Shown: positions 1 to 13,020 of the stretch, one piece after another
Layout of the letters: each line of letters opens with the position of its first letter
How positions within the stretch are numbered: position 1 is the stretch's first letter
Assembly: GCF_001647715.1 (NCBI RefSeq)
Contig: NZ_CP015600.1
Coordinates: 2,666,001-2,730,000, forward strand
DNA length: 64,000 bases
Source of the DNA: Pseudomonas antarctica
GTDB lineage: Bacteria > Pseudomonadota > Gammaproteobacteria > Pseudomonadales > Pseudomonadaceae
Reading direction: 5' to 3'
Made by a program: the position numbers and the translations under genes
Notes under the pieces: model-generated
What the model was told of the DNA's origin: nothing
Seen by the model: the letters and a program-made list of their open reading frames with translations, nothing else
Databases searched by the model: none

Positions 1-1170
1 GTCTGCCAGCAGGTCGGCGACATCCTCAAGCCCGACCGACAACCGCACCAGGCCCTCGCTGATACCGTGTTGCGCACGTTCTTCGGGGGTGTAGGTGGAA
101 TGGGTCATGCTGGCCGGGTGCTGGGCCAGCGACTCGGCATCGCCCAGGCTGACTGCGCGGGTGAATAACCCGAGGGCATTCATGAAGCGCCGACCGGTCT
201 CGATGCCGCCCTTGAGTTCAAACGCAATCATGCCGCCGGACAGTTTCATCTGGCGTGCCGCCAATTCGTATTGTGGGAAAGAGCGCAGCCCGGGGTAGGT
301 CACCCACTGCACGGCCGGGTGCGCCTGCAAGGCTTCGGCCACCGCCTGGGCGTTGCTGCAATGGCGGTCCATGCGCAGGGCCAGCGTCTTGAGGCCGCGC
401 ATCAACAGTGAGGCGTCCTGGGGCGACATCACCGCGCCGGTCAAGTCTTTGAGCCCTTGCAGGCGGATGCGTTGCGCCAGGGCCTGATTGCTCACGGCGA
501 TACCGGCAGTGATGTCACCATGGCCGCTGAGGTATTTAGTGGCCGAGTGCACCACCACGTCGGCCCCCAGCTCCAGGGGGCGTTGCAGATAAGGCGTGCA
601 GTAAGTGTTGTCGACCACCACGGTGACGTTGGGCTGCTGATGTGCGAGGTCGGCCACGGCGGCAATATCCACCAATCGAAGGTTGGGGTTGGCCGGGGTC
701 TCACAGTAGATCATGCGGGTGGCGGGGGTGAGTGCAGCGCGCAGGGCGGCCAGGTCGGTGAGGTCGACATGACGCACCTTGATACCGAATTCACCGATGC
801 CGTGGTGCAGCAGGGCGAAGGTGCAACCGTAGAGGGTCTGGCTGACGATCACTTCATCGCCCGGGCGCAGCAGGGTCCAGAACGTCGCGGCAATCGCGCC
901 CATGCCAGAACTGAAGGCCACGGCCGCCTCACCGTTTTCCAGGGTCGCCATGCGCGATTCGAGCAGCGCCAGGGTCGGGTTGGAAATACGCGTATAAAAA
1001 TGGCCGCTGGCTTCACCGGCAAAGCAGGCAGCGCCGTATTCAACCGTGGGAAAAGCGAACGTGGCGGACAGGTAGATAGGCGGCACGAGCGCGCCGTGAT
1101 GGTCCTTGGGGTCATAACCGTGGTGGATAGCGCGGGTGGAAAAGCCGAATGTGTTGTGTTTATTGTTCAT
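1..1170 (-). CDS. mdeA: Methionine gamma-lyase (3' end cut by window edge)
   Basis: Cytoplasmic PLP enzyme that cleaves L-methionine to methanethiol, 2-oxobutyrate and ammonia. On the minus strand it starts at ATG 1170 after a good AAGGAG and stays open to base 1. The 390 codons present lack only the last few residues of the roughly 398-residue family length. Visible motifs are TRAIHHGYD near the N-terminus, LYGCTF with Cys116 (the cysteine that marks methionine lyases among the Cys/Met enzymes), and [11 protein letters not shown] with the PLP lysine at 212. It closely resembles the P. putida enzyme I remember. The divergent Lrp-type gene is its expected regulator. In P. putida an E1-type 2-oxo acid dehydrogenase (mdeB) follows mdeA; that would lie outside the window. 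Confidence 0.93.
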   Translation of the reverse strand, partial: MNNKHNTFGFSTRAIHHGYDPKDHHGALVPPIYLSATFAFPTVEYGAACFAGEASGHFYTRISNPTLALLESRMATLENGEAAVAFSSGMGAIAATFWTLLRPGDEVIVSQTLYGCTFALLHHGIGEFGIKVRHVDLTDLAALRAALTPATRMIYCETPANPNLRLVDIAAVADLAHQQPNVTVVVDNTYCTPYLQRPLELGADVVVHSATKYLSGHGDITAGIAVSNQALAQRIRLQGLKDLTGAVMSPQDASLLMRGLKTLALRMDRHCSNAQAVAEALQAHPAVQWVTYPGLRSFPQYELAARQMKLSGGMIAFELKGGIETGRRFMNALGLFTRAVSLGDAESLAQHPASMTHSTYTPEERAQHGISEGLVRLSVGLEDVADLLAD

Positions 1171-1293
1171 GTCGGGCGCTCCTTATTTCCTACAATGCTA
1201 TGCTCATAACCACAGATGAACGTTGCAACATTGGCAGGAAAATCCCGGATTAAGGGACGAAATATCCATAAAAATAATGAATAGAGGCAAGCT

Positions 1294-1764
1294 ATGCCCG
1301 TCAGCCTGGATCGCACCGACAAAGCGCTTTTAAACGCATTGCAAGGCAATGCCCGCCTGACCGTGGCCGAGTTGGCCGACCGTGTTGCCCTGACCACTTC
1401 GCCGTGCTGGCGACGGGTGCGCAACCTGGAGGAGAGCGGGGTGATCAGCGGCTATCAGGCGATCCTCTCGCCCAAGGCGCTGGGGTATGGCGTGACGGCA
1501 TTTGTCAGCATCATGATGGAGAGCCACACCCAGGAAATCGCTCGCGCGTTTGAGCAACGATTGCTGGACATTCCCGAGATCGTGGCGTGCCATAACGTGT
1601 CGGGGCGCTATGACTTTTTACTTGAGGTAGTGGCCAAGGATCTGGAGTCGTTTGGCGAGTTTGCGCGGGAGGTGTTGCAGACCTTGCCTTGCGTCAAAGA
1701 GATCTATTCGAGCTTTTCCTACAAGTCGGTACGGCGGTTGCGGGTGATACCTTTGCCTGGGTGA
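1294..1764 (+). CDS. mdeR: Lrp/AsnC-family regulator, probable activator of mdeA
   Basis: A 156-residue Lrp/AsnC regulator of normal family length. The N-terminal winged helix-turn-helix (about residues 4-62) contains the typical LDRTDKALLNAL start and the TTSPCWRRVRNLEESGVI recognition segment. The C-terminal part (about 68-150) is the RAM effector-binding fold with the GRYDFLLEV strand. The ATG at 1294 follows AGAGG. The gene is divergent from mdeA across a 123-bp gap, the arrangement of mdeR-mdeA in P. putida, where the regulator activates mdeA in response to methionine. That role is inferred from family and position. Lrp proteins form octamers that wrap DNA, so the gap is the likely site of control for both genes. 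Confidence 0.88.
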   Translation: MPVSLDRTDKALLNALQGNARLTVAELADRVALTTSPCWRRVRNLEESGVISGYQAILSPKALGYGVTAFVSIMMESHTQEIARAFEQRLLDIPEIVACHNVSGRYDFLLEVVAKDLESFGEFAREVLQTLPCVKEIYSSFSYKSVRRLRVIPLPG

Positions 1765-1842
1765 CCGAGTACCTATCCCCGGTCTGCCAGCCCCCGCGCC
1801 GCCGACAAAGACTGTATCGCGCCAGCCGCCTGAAGTAGCCGT

Positions 1843-2613
1843 TCAGTTTGTCTTCAAGTACCCGCGTGGCGTGGTGCCGGTCATGCGTTTGAAGAAGGCG
1901 ATCAACGCGCTGTCACTGGCAAAGCCCAGTTCGAAGGCGCAGTAGCCCACGTTACGTCCCGTGGCGAGCAATTCGATGACTCGCATCAAGCGCCACTGCT
2001 GGCGCCATTGCTGATAGCCCAGGCCGGTTTCCCGCAGGAAAATCCGGCCGATGGTCTTGGTGCTGGCGCCAATTTGCTTTTCCAGGTCTTGCAGTGTGGG
2101 TGGCAATGTTTCGAGGTCTTCCAGCAAGGGGGCCAGGCGTTTGTCCTGCGGCAATGGCAGGAGCATCGGCTGCTCGGCGGCAGCCTGGATTTCGTCCAGG
2201 CACAAGGCCAACAGATGGGCATATCGGCCACTGTGCCAATCGGTCTCGTAGGGGGCCATCGCCATCGGTTCCAGCACCGCGTGCAGCAAGGTGCTGACTT
2301 CAATGACCCGTACCTGGTTTGGCAATTGCTCGGCCAATGCCGGGCTCACGTACAACGAACGGTAATCCACGGTTTTATGCATCACCGCGCGTTGGGGCAC
2401 GCCGCAGGGTATCCACGCCGCACGGGAGGGCGGCAGCAGGCACAGTTGGTTGTCCAGGGTGATACGGGTGCAACCTTGTCGAGTGAACAACAGTTGCCCG
2501 CGCTGGTGCCGATGCAGGCCGGAGTCATGGTCGCCGAGCAGCGCGGCGATGCCAACAACGGGCGCCGCCAGGCAGTCGGGATCGAAGGATTCATCGGCGG
2601 CAAGCCAAGCCAT
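1843..2613 (-). CDS. AraC-family transcriptional regulator
   Basis: A 256-residue regulator with an N-terminal cupin sensor (about residues 15-150, with the LHRHQRGQLLFTRQG strand that usually lines the ligand pocket) and a C-terminal double helix-turn-helix (about 160-255). The signature KTIGRIFLRETG and FASDSALIAFFKRMTGTTPRGY segments are clear. The ATG at 2613 is the first usable start, though its ribosome-binding site is weak. It is divergent from an MFS exporter, the arrangement seen in E. coli NimR/NimT-like pairs, so it most likely controls that transporter and itself. The effector is unknown. Confidence 0.85.
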   Translation of the reverse strand: MAWLAADESFDPDCLAAPVVGIAALLGDHDSGLHRHQRGQLLFTRQGCTRITLDNQLCLLPPSRAAWIPCGVPQRAVMHKTVDYRSLYVSPALAEQLPNQVRVIEVSTLLHAVLEPMAMAPYETDWHSGRYAHLLALCLDEIQAAAEQPMLLPLPQDKRLAPLLEDLETLPPTLQDLEKQIGASTKTIGRIFLRETGLGYQQWRQQWRLMRVIELLATGRNVGYCAFELGFASDSALIAFFKRMTGTTPRGYLKTN

Positions 2614-2711
2614 AGGTTGTCCGATTTAATGGATAAGTTGTCGAAGTCAGGATAATAGCCCAGTCGCTCGTCTTTAAACTTCTTGTGTTGTTTTATGCGA
2701 GTGAGTTGTTG

Positions 2712-3842
2712 ATGAACCTAAAAAAAATAGGGGTGTTGGCGGTGGTGTTGCTGATGTTTCCGCAACTGGCCCAAACGCTTTACAGCCCGGCCCTGGGTGA
2801 TATCGGTCGGGCTTTTGCGGTTGGGCCTGAACGGGCAGGGCAGACCCTTTCGGTGTATTTCCTGGCGTTCGCGTTCGGGGTGGTGGTGTGGGGCCGGTTG
2901 TGCGATCGCTGGGGGCGGCGACCGGTGATGTTGGCCGGGCTGGCCTTATATATTGGCGCCACAGCGCTGGCCTTGGGTGTAAGCACGTTCAATGCTTTGT
3001 TACTGGCCCAGGCCCTGGCCGCGTTTGGCGCGGCAGTAGGCTCGGTGGCGACGCAGACGATCTTGCGCGACCGTTTCCACGGTGCGCAATTGGCCCAGGT
3101 GTTTTCCATAATGGGCGTTGCCCTTGCTGCCAGCCCGGCGCTTGGTTTGTTCAGCGGCGCGACCCTGGTGCAGCACTTTGGTTATCGCGGCATGCTCACG
3201 GGCTTGTTGCTGCTGGCATTGGCATTATGGGGCTGGTGCGTCTGGGCCTTGCCTGAAACACGTCCAGTGTCATTGCCGACGGCATCGCTGCTCGAGACTC
3301 TGAACCTGATGCTCAGGGACGCAGCGATTTGGCGCTCGGTCGGGTTGGTGGCGGCGTTCAATATTGCGTTGTTCGGCTATTACAGCGTGGGCCCGTTTAT
3401 CTTTTCACAACTGGGGTTGTCCGCCGCTGAGTTCGGTTACAGCGGTGTGCTGCTGGCGCTGGGGTCTGGGCTCGGGGCCTGGCTGAACAAGCGGTTGCTC
3501 AACCGTGGCATGAACGGTGATCAGTTGGTACTGACCGCCGCCGGATTAGCGGTGTTGGGTGGCTTGCTGGTCTTGCTGCTGCAAGACAGCTGGTTGTTCG
3601 TAGGGCCTATGTTGCTTGTGGTGCTGGCATTCGGCATGGCGATTCCTAATGTGCTCGGGGCTGCGCTTGTACGTTATTCCGACCGCCTTGGCAGCGCCGC
3701 CGCGGTATTCGGCTTGCTGTATTACCTGGCCATCGGCGCGGGACTTACCCTGGTGGCCTGGGCCCAGAACCTTGGCTGGAGTCTTTTGATCTGTGGCGTG
3801 GCGGCGCTGTGGATGGCAACGCCGCGAGTGTTCAGAAGTTGA
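2712..3842 (+). CDS. MFS exporter (Bcr/CflA-like, 12 TM)
   Basis: Inner-membrane major facilitator of 376 residues. An in-frame start nine codons upstream exists at 2685, but MNLKKIG at 2712 begins right before the first membrane helix and is preferred. The MFS loop 2-3 signature appears as WGRLCDRWGRRPVM, and the half-repeat and glycine-rich helices of a drug/H+ antiporter follow. It is divergent from the AraC gene, which probably regulates it. Its last 11 bases overlap the 3' end of the convergent TonB receptor gene. Likely role: efflux of a small organic compound; the substrate cannot be read from the sequence. Confidence 0.82.
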   Translation: MNLKKIGVLAVVLLMFPQLAQTLYSPALGDIGRAFAVGPERAGQTLSVYFLAFAFGVVVWGRLCDRWGRRPVMLAGLALYIGATALALGVSTFNALLLAQALAAFGAAVGSVATQTILRDRFHGAQLAQVFSIMGVALAASPALGLFSGATLVQHFGYRGMLTGLLLLALALWGWCVWALPETRPVSLPTASLLETLNLMLRDAAIWRSVGLVAAFNIALFGYYSVGPFIFSQLGLSAAEFGYSGVLLALGSGLGAWLNKRLLNRGMNGDQLVLTAAGLAVLGGLLVLLLQDSWLFVGPMLLVVLAFGMAIPNVLGAALVRYSDRLGSAAAVFGLLYYLAIGAGLTLVAWAQNLGWSLLICGVAALWMATPRVFRS

Positions 3843-5973
3843 CCGAAGCACTCAGGCGCGCCGTCAACGGTGCGCCCTGGAACAGATAGTCATCGCCCAT
3901 GTACTCGCCCGCATCGCGCCAATAGCGCTTGTCGAACAGGTTGTCGACGCTCAGGCGAAACACCGTTTCATAACCGTCGATTTTAGTGGTGTAACGGCTG
4001 CCGACATTGACCACTGCGTAATCGCCCACCTCCACATTGCCGGTGCGGTTGGCGTATTTCCTGGCGCTGTATTGCACGCCGCCGAGCAGCGCTAAACCAT
4101 TCATCCATGGTAACGCGTAGTCGGCGTACACACTGGCGCGCAGTGTGGGCACATTGATCGCCTGGTGGCCTTCATAATCTGGCGTGCCACTGTTGTTCAC
4201 CCGCGCGCGAATCGCCGCCACGCTGGTTGCGATTTGCAGGCGGTCGGTGGCCCAGCCGTTGGCGGACAGTTCCAGGCCAGTGTTTTTTTGCTCGCCTTGT
4301 TGCACGTAGGTGAACGTGTCGCCTGCGGGCCTGGCGTACTGATAAGCCTGGCGCGTCTGGAATACGGCGGCGGCGAAGCTGATGCGGCGCCAGTCATATT
4401 TAACGCCGGCTTCGATTTGTCGCGAGACAGTAGGTGCCAAGGTGTCCCCGCTGTTACTGGCGAACCACGGCGCAGTGCCGCCCAGCGAAAGCCCCTTGCT
4501 GTAGCTGGTGTACAGCGAGATATTTTCCACGGGTTTGTAGATTAACGAGGCTTGAGGCAGGAACACGTATTGCTGGGTGTGGCGTGACTCGTTGCCATTC
4601 TCATCGAAAGCTTTTTCATCCAGGCGCACTTCGCGACCGCCGAGGATGGTCTGCCATTGCTCGTTGAAACGGATGCGGTCGGTGACGAACAGCCCGTATT
4701 GGCGGCTGTCGAGGTTGCGGTGGCTGTCGTTCAGGGGTTTATCGGTAGGCGTGAAGGTGGGCGCATCCTCATAGATATTGCCGCTGCCGATCCACTCATT
4801 GACTGACTTACGTTTGTCGATCACCCGGCGAAACGCACTGGTGCCGAAGGTCAACTCATGGCCCAGGCCTGCTGTTTCGAATAGCCCTGTCATGGCGGCC
4901 TGGACTTCATCGTCGCGGCGGGTGTCGTCGGGGCTGCGGTAGTCGTAGATGTCGTAGTTGCCTTCGGGGGTGAAGTAATTGCCGACGCCCTGAGTGTCTC
5001 CACCCCACGCAAACGAACTGTAGTCATCAATCACCACCTGGCTGCGCGCCGCGCTCACGCTGCCTTTCCACTGATCGCTGAAGCGGTATTCAAACTTGCC
5101 GTTGAGGTTCAACGAGTCGATACCGACCTGATGGGAACCACTCTGGTGGCCCAGCAGTTTCTTTGGCGAAGCGTCATGCGGCACTTGCGTGCCGCCCAAT
5201 AGTTGATAACCCGGCACCGAGCGCTGTTGCTTGTTCTGGTATTCCGCATCCAGTTGCAGCAGCGCGTCGGGGCTGATGTTCCAGTCGAAGGCCAGGGACA
5301 CAAAGTCGCGCTGGCCATTGGCATGTTCCACATAGGCATTGAGGTCTTCGTGGGCGACGTTGGCGCGCAGGCCAAACTGCTGTTCGCTGCCAAACCAGCC
5401 GCCGACATCGGTGGCGATATAGCCACTGCCACGGTCATCGGTGGACACCGTCACCGAACGCACATCCTCCGGGCGTTTGGTCACGTAGTTGATCACGCCG
5501 CCGGGCTCGGAAATCCCGCTTTGCAAACCGGCCAGGCCTTTGAGCACTTCCACCTGCTGCTTGTTTTCCAGGGCGACGTTCTGTTCGCCGGTGATGGTGC
5601 GCCCGTTGATCTTGTAGCTGCTCGCGGCGTTCAGCGAGAAGCCGCGCACCACGAAGTTTTCGTAGTAGCCGATGGGCGCATAGCTGTCGCCCACCGAGGC
5701 ATCGTTGCGCAGCACTTCACTGAGCAGGCGCGCTTGTTGGTCCTTGATCAGTGCGGCGTTGATCACCGTGATTGACGCCGGGGTGTCCAGCAAGGGGGCT
5801 TCACTGAAGCCGCCGACCGAAGCGGTGTCCGTGCGGTAGCCCGATTCCTCCTGGCCCTGGACCTGTACCGCCGGCAGTTCTATGTCAGCCGCTGGACTGC
5901 TACCGATACCGCCACTGAGCAGCAAGCCAAGGGCAAAACGTGAAGTGACGACGGGACGAAAACGCAACACCAT
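3832..5973 (-). CDS. TonB-dependent siderophore receptor
   Basis: Outer-membrane ferric-siderophore receptor of 713 residues. A signal peptide of about 29 residues ends at PAA. The plug (about 45-165) carries DTPASITVINAALIKDQQ and the VVRGF strand, then GGVINYVTKRP. The 22-strand barrel ends with the canonical terminal phenylalanine (SASVNF). There is no room for the extra N-terminal signalling domain of FpvA-type transducers, so this receptor should only transport. No ECF sigma/anti-sigma pair sits beside it. Ligand class is probably a xenosiderophore or ferrichrome-like compound, but that is a guess. I found no convincing Fur box in the 105 bp upstream. Confidence 0.88.
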   Translation of the reverse strand: MVLRFRPVVTSRFALGLLLSGGIGSSPAADIELPAVQVQGQEESGYRTDTASVGGFSEAPLLDTPASITVINAALIKDQQARLLSEVLRNDASVGDSYAPIGYYENFVVRGFSLNAASSYKINGRTITGEQNVALENKQQVEVLKGLAGLQSGISEPGGVINYVTKRPEDVRSVTVSTDDRGSGYIATDVGGWFGSEQQFGLRANVAHEDLNAYVEHANGQRDFVSLAFDWNISPDALLQLDAEYQNKQQRSVPGYQLLGGTQVPHDASPKKLLGHQSGSHQVGIDSLNLNGKFEYRFSDQWKGSVSAARSQVVIDDYSSFAWGGDTQGVGNYFTPEGNYDIYDYRSPDDTRRDDEVQAAMTGLFETAGLGHELTFGTSAFRRVIDKRKSVNEWIGSGNIYEDAPTFTPTDKPLNDSHRNLDSRQYGLFVTDRIRFNEQWQTILGGREVRLDEKAFDENGNESRHTQQYVFLPQASLIYKPVENISLYTSYSKGLSLGGTAPWFASNSGDTLAPTVSRQIEAGVKYDWRRISFAAAVFQTRQAYQYARPAGDTFTYVQQGEQKNTGLELSANGWATDRLQIATSVAAIRARVNNSGTPDYEGHQAINVPTLRASVYADYALPWMNGLALLGGVQYSARKYANRTGNVEVGDYAVVNVGSRYTTKIDGYETVFRLSVDNLFDKRYWRDAGEYMGDDYLFQGAPLTARLSASVNF

Positions 5974-6078
5974 GGGGGCAGGGCCTTAAAGCGCAGGGCA
6001 GGGGGGCGCATAAACTAGGGGTATGTGTGAGGTTTTACAAGATGCAAAGCGCGGACTCGGCCACCGGTTGACGGTGGT

Positions 6079-6975
6079 TCAACCGTGGCGCTTGAGGGTC
6101 TCGCTGGGCAGTTCCTTGAACAACGCCCGATAGCTGTTGGAAAACCGCCCCAAATGCCAGAACGACCAGTTCATCGCCACTTCGGCCACGGTGGTGTCGG
6201 TGGCGTTGAGCAGTTCGCGTCGCGCCCCGTTCAAACGCCGCAGGCGCAACCACTGTGCCGGGCTCATCCCGGTGTAGGTCTTGAACCCTTGCTGCAATTG
6301 ACGCAGCGGCACGCCGGCAATCTGCGCCAGCTCCAACAGGTTGACGGTTTCGTCCGGCGCATCCGCTGCCCACTCGCCGATGCGCGCCATCAACTGGCGT
6401 TCTGCACTGCGGCGCTGTAACGAACTACGGTCCAGGCACACGCAAGCGTTGTCGAGAATGAATAGGCAATCGTCGAGTAACTGTTGGGTGAGGGTGTCGC
6501 GGCTGATCGGGTCGAGCGTGGCGGACAACCGTGTGAGGGTGCCGCTGAGCCAGCGCGTGAACAGCGCGTTCTGCTGGCACGTCAGCGGTGCCATGAACAA
6601 CCCTTCCAGTTTCGCCACGTCCAGCCCATGGCGCTGGACGAACTGCGGGCCGAACACGACGGCCACTTCACGGTAATTCTCCGGAGTGATCCAGGTGTTG
6701 CGGCTTTCGCCATTGAGCATGTAGAGCGCGTTGTCGCTGCCGTCGAAACAGAACGCCAACGCGCCCGGCGGGGCATTGAAGTGCTGTTCCACGCGCGTGT
6801 TCATGCACTCTTCGTACACTTGTACCCCTTGCAGGTCGAGGTAGCGGATCTGCCCGGCAAAATGCCCCGGGGACATCTGCTGGTACTGCTGCACCCAACC
6901 GGGTGTCGCACTGCATTGAGCGGCCACATCACCGGTGGTGAAGGCCTGTACGCGCAAAGCTGTTGCCTGTGTCAT
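6079..6975 (-). CDS. AraC-family regulator, EutR-like
   Basis: A 298-residue protein with a long, poorly conserved N-terminal sensor (1-190) and a C-terminal AraC helix-turn-helix pair (about 200-298; VNLLELAQIAGVPLRQLQQGFKTYTGMSPAQWLRLRRLN, and FWHLGRFSNSYRALFKELPSETL). The WxxGxFS type of second helix resembles the EutR/ethanolamine branch. ATG 6975 follows AGGTTACCC. It is divergent from the glutamine-synthetase-like gene (start 7114), with 138 bp between the two starts, so it is the likely controller of the amine-utilisation operon. It lies back-to-back with the TonB receptor gene but probably serves the operon to its right. Confidence 0.82.
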   Translation of the reverse strand: MTQATALRVQAFTTGDVAAQCSATPGWVQQYQQMSPGHFAGQIRYLDLQGVQVYEECMNTRVEQHFNAPPGALAFCFDGSDNALYMLNGESRNTWITPENYREVAVVFGPQFVQRHGLDVAKLEGLFMAPLTCQQNALFTRWLSGTLTRLSATLDPISRDTLTQQLLDDCLFILDNACVCLDRSSLQRRSAERQLMARIGEWAADAPDETVNLLELAQIAGVPLRQLQQGFKTYTGMSPAQWLRLRRLNGARRELLNATDTTVAEVAMNWSFWHLGRFSNSYRALFKELPSETLKRHG

Positions 6976-7113
6976 GGGTAACCTGGGCGCACTCTATTGG
7001 TGCGTTATGGTTCGTGCAAAGTGGATAGATGCCGACGTGCGGCGGCATCAAGATAGACCTCAATGCGCCGAGAGTACAAGCCGACGCCGCATCCAACCCA
7101 TGACGAGGTCCTT

Positions 7114-10875
<3,762 letters not shown>

Positions 10876-10891
10876 TGCGCCGCGGTCTGAG

Positions 10892-10981
10892 TGTGGGAGC
10901 GGGCTTGCCCGCGAAAGCAGGGTGTCAGGCGATGCATTCGGTGACTGATTCACCGCCTTCGCGAGCAAGCCCGCTCCCACA
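10892..10981. repeat. REPIN (paired REP, GGGCTTGC class)
   Basis: Two inverted copies of a roughly 25-bp REP (TGTGGGAGCGGGCTTGC at the left, its complement at the right) separated by about 40 bp of unrelated sequence. It lies between the convergent oxidase and LysR genes, where it can form a bidirectional hairpin in both mRNAs. Confidence 0.85.
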
Positions 10982-10993
10982 TTTAATGCATCG

Positions 10994-11887
10994 TCAGCCT
11001 TCAGGTTCGGTGAGCACCTTACGGAAGGTTTCGACCAAGGGTCGCAGGTTGATCCGATGCCACGCGGCCCACAGCGGGGTGGTGTAAGTCAGCCATGGTA
11101 ATTCGCGCAACACCACGCCGGGCGGGGCATTGCGGCTCAGGCCTTTTTGCACCATTGCCACGCCCAATCCCGAGGCAACCAGGCCGAGTGCGGTAAACGG
11201 CTCGCTGGCTTCCATGGGGATTTGCGGCGTGAAACCGGCGCGAATGCAGGCGGCGACGAAGTCATCGGCCGGGTTGGCGCCGGGTTTGCGCTGGACGCCG
11301 ATCCACTCCTGATCGGCCATATGTTCGGGTAACAGCTCGCTTTGGCGGGCCAATGGATGATGCTCCGGCAGGGCCAGCAGCATCGGGTCGTCCAGCACTT
11401 GCAGGGCGATCAGGTCCGGGTCATCAGCGGCCGGTGGTTCGCTGACCAGGGCAATATCGAGGCTGCGTTGGCGCAGGCCCTCGAGCTGCTCCAGGGAGGG
11501 CAAGTTGTACAGCTTGATATGCACGGTCGGCCGGTCGCCCCGCAATACACGCAAGGCATTGGGCAGCACGCCGGCATGCATGGCGTTTTCGATATAGCCG
11601 ATGCACAGGCCGCCTTCTTCGCCGCGACCCAGGCGCTTGCCCAACGATTCCAGGCGATTGGCATGGGTCAGCAGCGCCTTGGTTTCGGCAAGAAAGGTCT
11701 GGCCATCGCGGGTCAGTCGGATGCGTTGCTGGCTGCGTTCGAACAGGGTCAGGCCCAGGCGTTCTTCGAGCTGGGCGATCTGCCGGCTCAGGGGTGACTG
11801 GGATATGTGCAGGCGTTCGGCAGCGCGGCCCACGTGTTCTTCTTCTGCGACCACTTCAAAGTAGCGCAGTTGGCGGAGGTCAATCAT
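10994..11887 (-). CDS. LysR-family transcriptional regulator
   Basis: A 297-residue LTTR. MIDLRQLRYFEVVAEEEHVG at 11887 is the right start: it gives the standard N-terminus and follows AGGTCTAAC; an upstream in-frame start adds 20 unlike residues. The winged helix-turn-helix (1-65, with AAERLHISQSPLSRQIAQLE) is followed by the linker helix and a periplasmic-binding-like effector domain (about 90-290). It is divergent from the aldo/keto reductase operon, with 113 bp between the starts, and is its likely regulator. Confidence 0.88.
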   Translation of the reverse strand: MIDLRQLRYFEVVAEEEHVGRAAERLHISQSPLSRQIAQLEERLGLTLFERSQQRIRLTRDGQTFLAETKALLTHANRLESLGKRLGRGEEGGLCIGYIENAMHAGVLPNALRVLRGDRPTVHIKLYNLPSLEQLEGLRQRSLDIALVSEPPAADDPDLIALQVLDDPMLLALPEHHPLARQSELLPEHMADQEWIGVQRKPGANPADDFVAACIRAGFTPQIPMEASEPFTALGLVASGLGVAMVQKGLSRNAPPGVVLRELPWLTYTTPLWAAWHRINLRPLVETFRKVLTEPEG

Positions 11888-12000
11888 GTTAGACCTGCAA
11901 GGACTCAAGTTGGTCGTAGTATGTCTTGGACGGTCTGATCTGCGCAATCTAGGATCTGCTCAACGGTCACAGCGACCCTGAACCCGATTAAGGATCCACC

Positions 12001-13005
12001 ATGAGCTTGAAAGACAAATTGCCCGGCCCATTGGGCTTCGGCACCGCCCCGTTGGGCAATATGTTCCGCGCCATTCCTGAAGACGAAGCCCAGGCCACTG
12101 TCGCAGCCGCATGGAATGCGGGCGTGCGCTACTTCGATACCGCGCCGTTCTACGGCTCGGGCCTTGCGGAAATTCGATTGGGCCAGGCCCTGTCGCAGTA
12201 CAACCGCGATGATTTCGTGCTCAGCACCAAAGTCGGACGAGTGATTCTCGATGAAGTCGAACACAGCACCCGCGACCTGGGCGAAAAAAGCGGCGTGTTT
12301 GAACACGGTCGACCGAACAAGATGCTCAACGACTACAGCGCCGACGCTACCTTGCGTTCCATCGAAGACAGCCTTGAACGCCTGCAAACCGATCGCCTGG
12401 ACATCGTCTGGATTCACGACATCGCCCAGGACTTCTACGGCGACCAGTGGCTGGACTACTTCAACCAGGCGCGCACCGGCGCCTTCAAGGTATTGACCCG
12501 CTTGCGCGAAGAAGGCGTGATCAAGGCCTGGGGCTTGGGCGTGAACCGCGTTGAGCCCTGCGAGCTGACCCTGGACCTCAGCGAGGCCCAGCCCGATGGC
12601 TTCCTGCTGGCCGGCCGCTACACGTTGCTCGACCATGAGCGTGCGCTGCAACGTTTGATGGACGCAGCCCTGGCGCAGAACGTCGAGATTGTCGTTGGCG
12701 GCCCTTACAGTTCGGGCATCCTGGCCGGCGGCGCGCACTTTGAATACCAGCCCGCCAGCCCTGCGATCATCCACAAGGTCGAGCAGATCAAGGCCATTGC
12801 CCAGGCGTTTGGCGTCAGCGTGAAAGCGGCCGCCCTGCAATTTTCCCTGGCCCACCCGGCGGTGGCCGCAGTGATTCCGGGTGCCAGTCGTCCGGGGCGG
12901 ATTGCCGAAGACGTCGCAGCGTTGTCAGAGAATATTCCGGCGGCCTTCTGGCAGGCGCTGCGCGATGCCGGCCTGGTCTCGACCCGTGCGCCGTTGCCGC
13001 TTTAA
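12001..13005 (+). CDS. Aldo/keto reductase (D-threo-aldose dehydrogenase-like)
   Basis: NAD(P)-dependent oxidoreductase with a TIM barrel, 334 residues. The AKR catalytic tetrad is complete: Asp46 and Tyr51 in YFDTAPFYG, Lys77 in STKVG, and His139 in WIHDI. The cofactor end shows VIPGASRPGRIAED. The LGFGTAPLGN start and long loop 95-110 place it with fucose/D-threo-aldose dehydrogenases and pyridoxal dehydrogenase. The ATG at 12001 follows AAGGATCCACC. The SDR gene begins 15 bp after its stop, and an SRPBCC gene follows, so the three are probably one transcript under the divergent LysR protein. Confidence 0.86.
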   Translation: MSLKDKLPGPLGFGTAPLGNMFRAIPEDEAQATVAAAWNAGVRYFDTAPFYGSGLAEIRLGQALSQYNRDDFVLSTKVGRVILDEVEHSTRDLGEKSGVFEHGRPNKMLNDYSADATLRSIEDSLERLQTDRLDIVWIHDIAQDFYGDQWLDYFNQARTGAFKVLTRLREEGVIKAWGLGVNRVEPCELTLDLSEAQPDGFLLAGRYTLLDHERALQRLMDAALAQNVEIVVGGPYSSGILAGGAHFEYQPASPAIIHKVEQIKAIAQAFGVSVKAAALQFSLAHPAVAAVIPGASRPGRIAEDVAALSENIPAAFWQALRDAGLVSTRAPLPL

Positions 13006-13020
13006 TTTCAGGAGTCTGAT

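Noticed and set aside
457..1209. Plus-strand open frame opposite mdeA
   Set aside because: Antisense to a clear methionine gamma-lyase; His/Gly/Gln-rich shadow.
5974..6078. Fur box before the siderophore receptor
   Set aside because: No sequence close to the 19-bp Fur palindrome could be found by eye.
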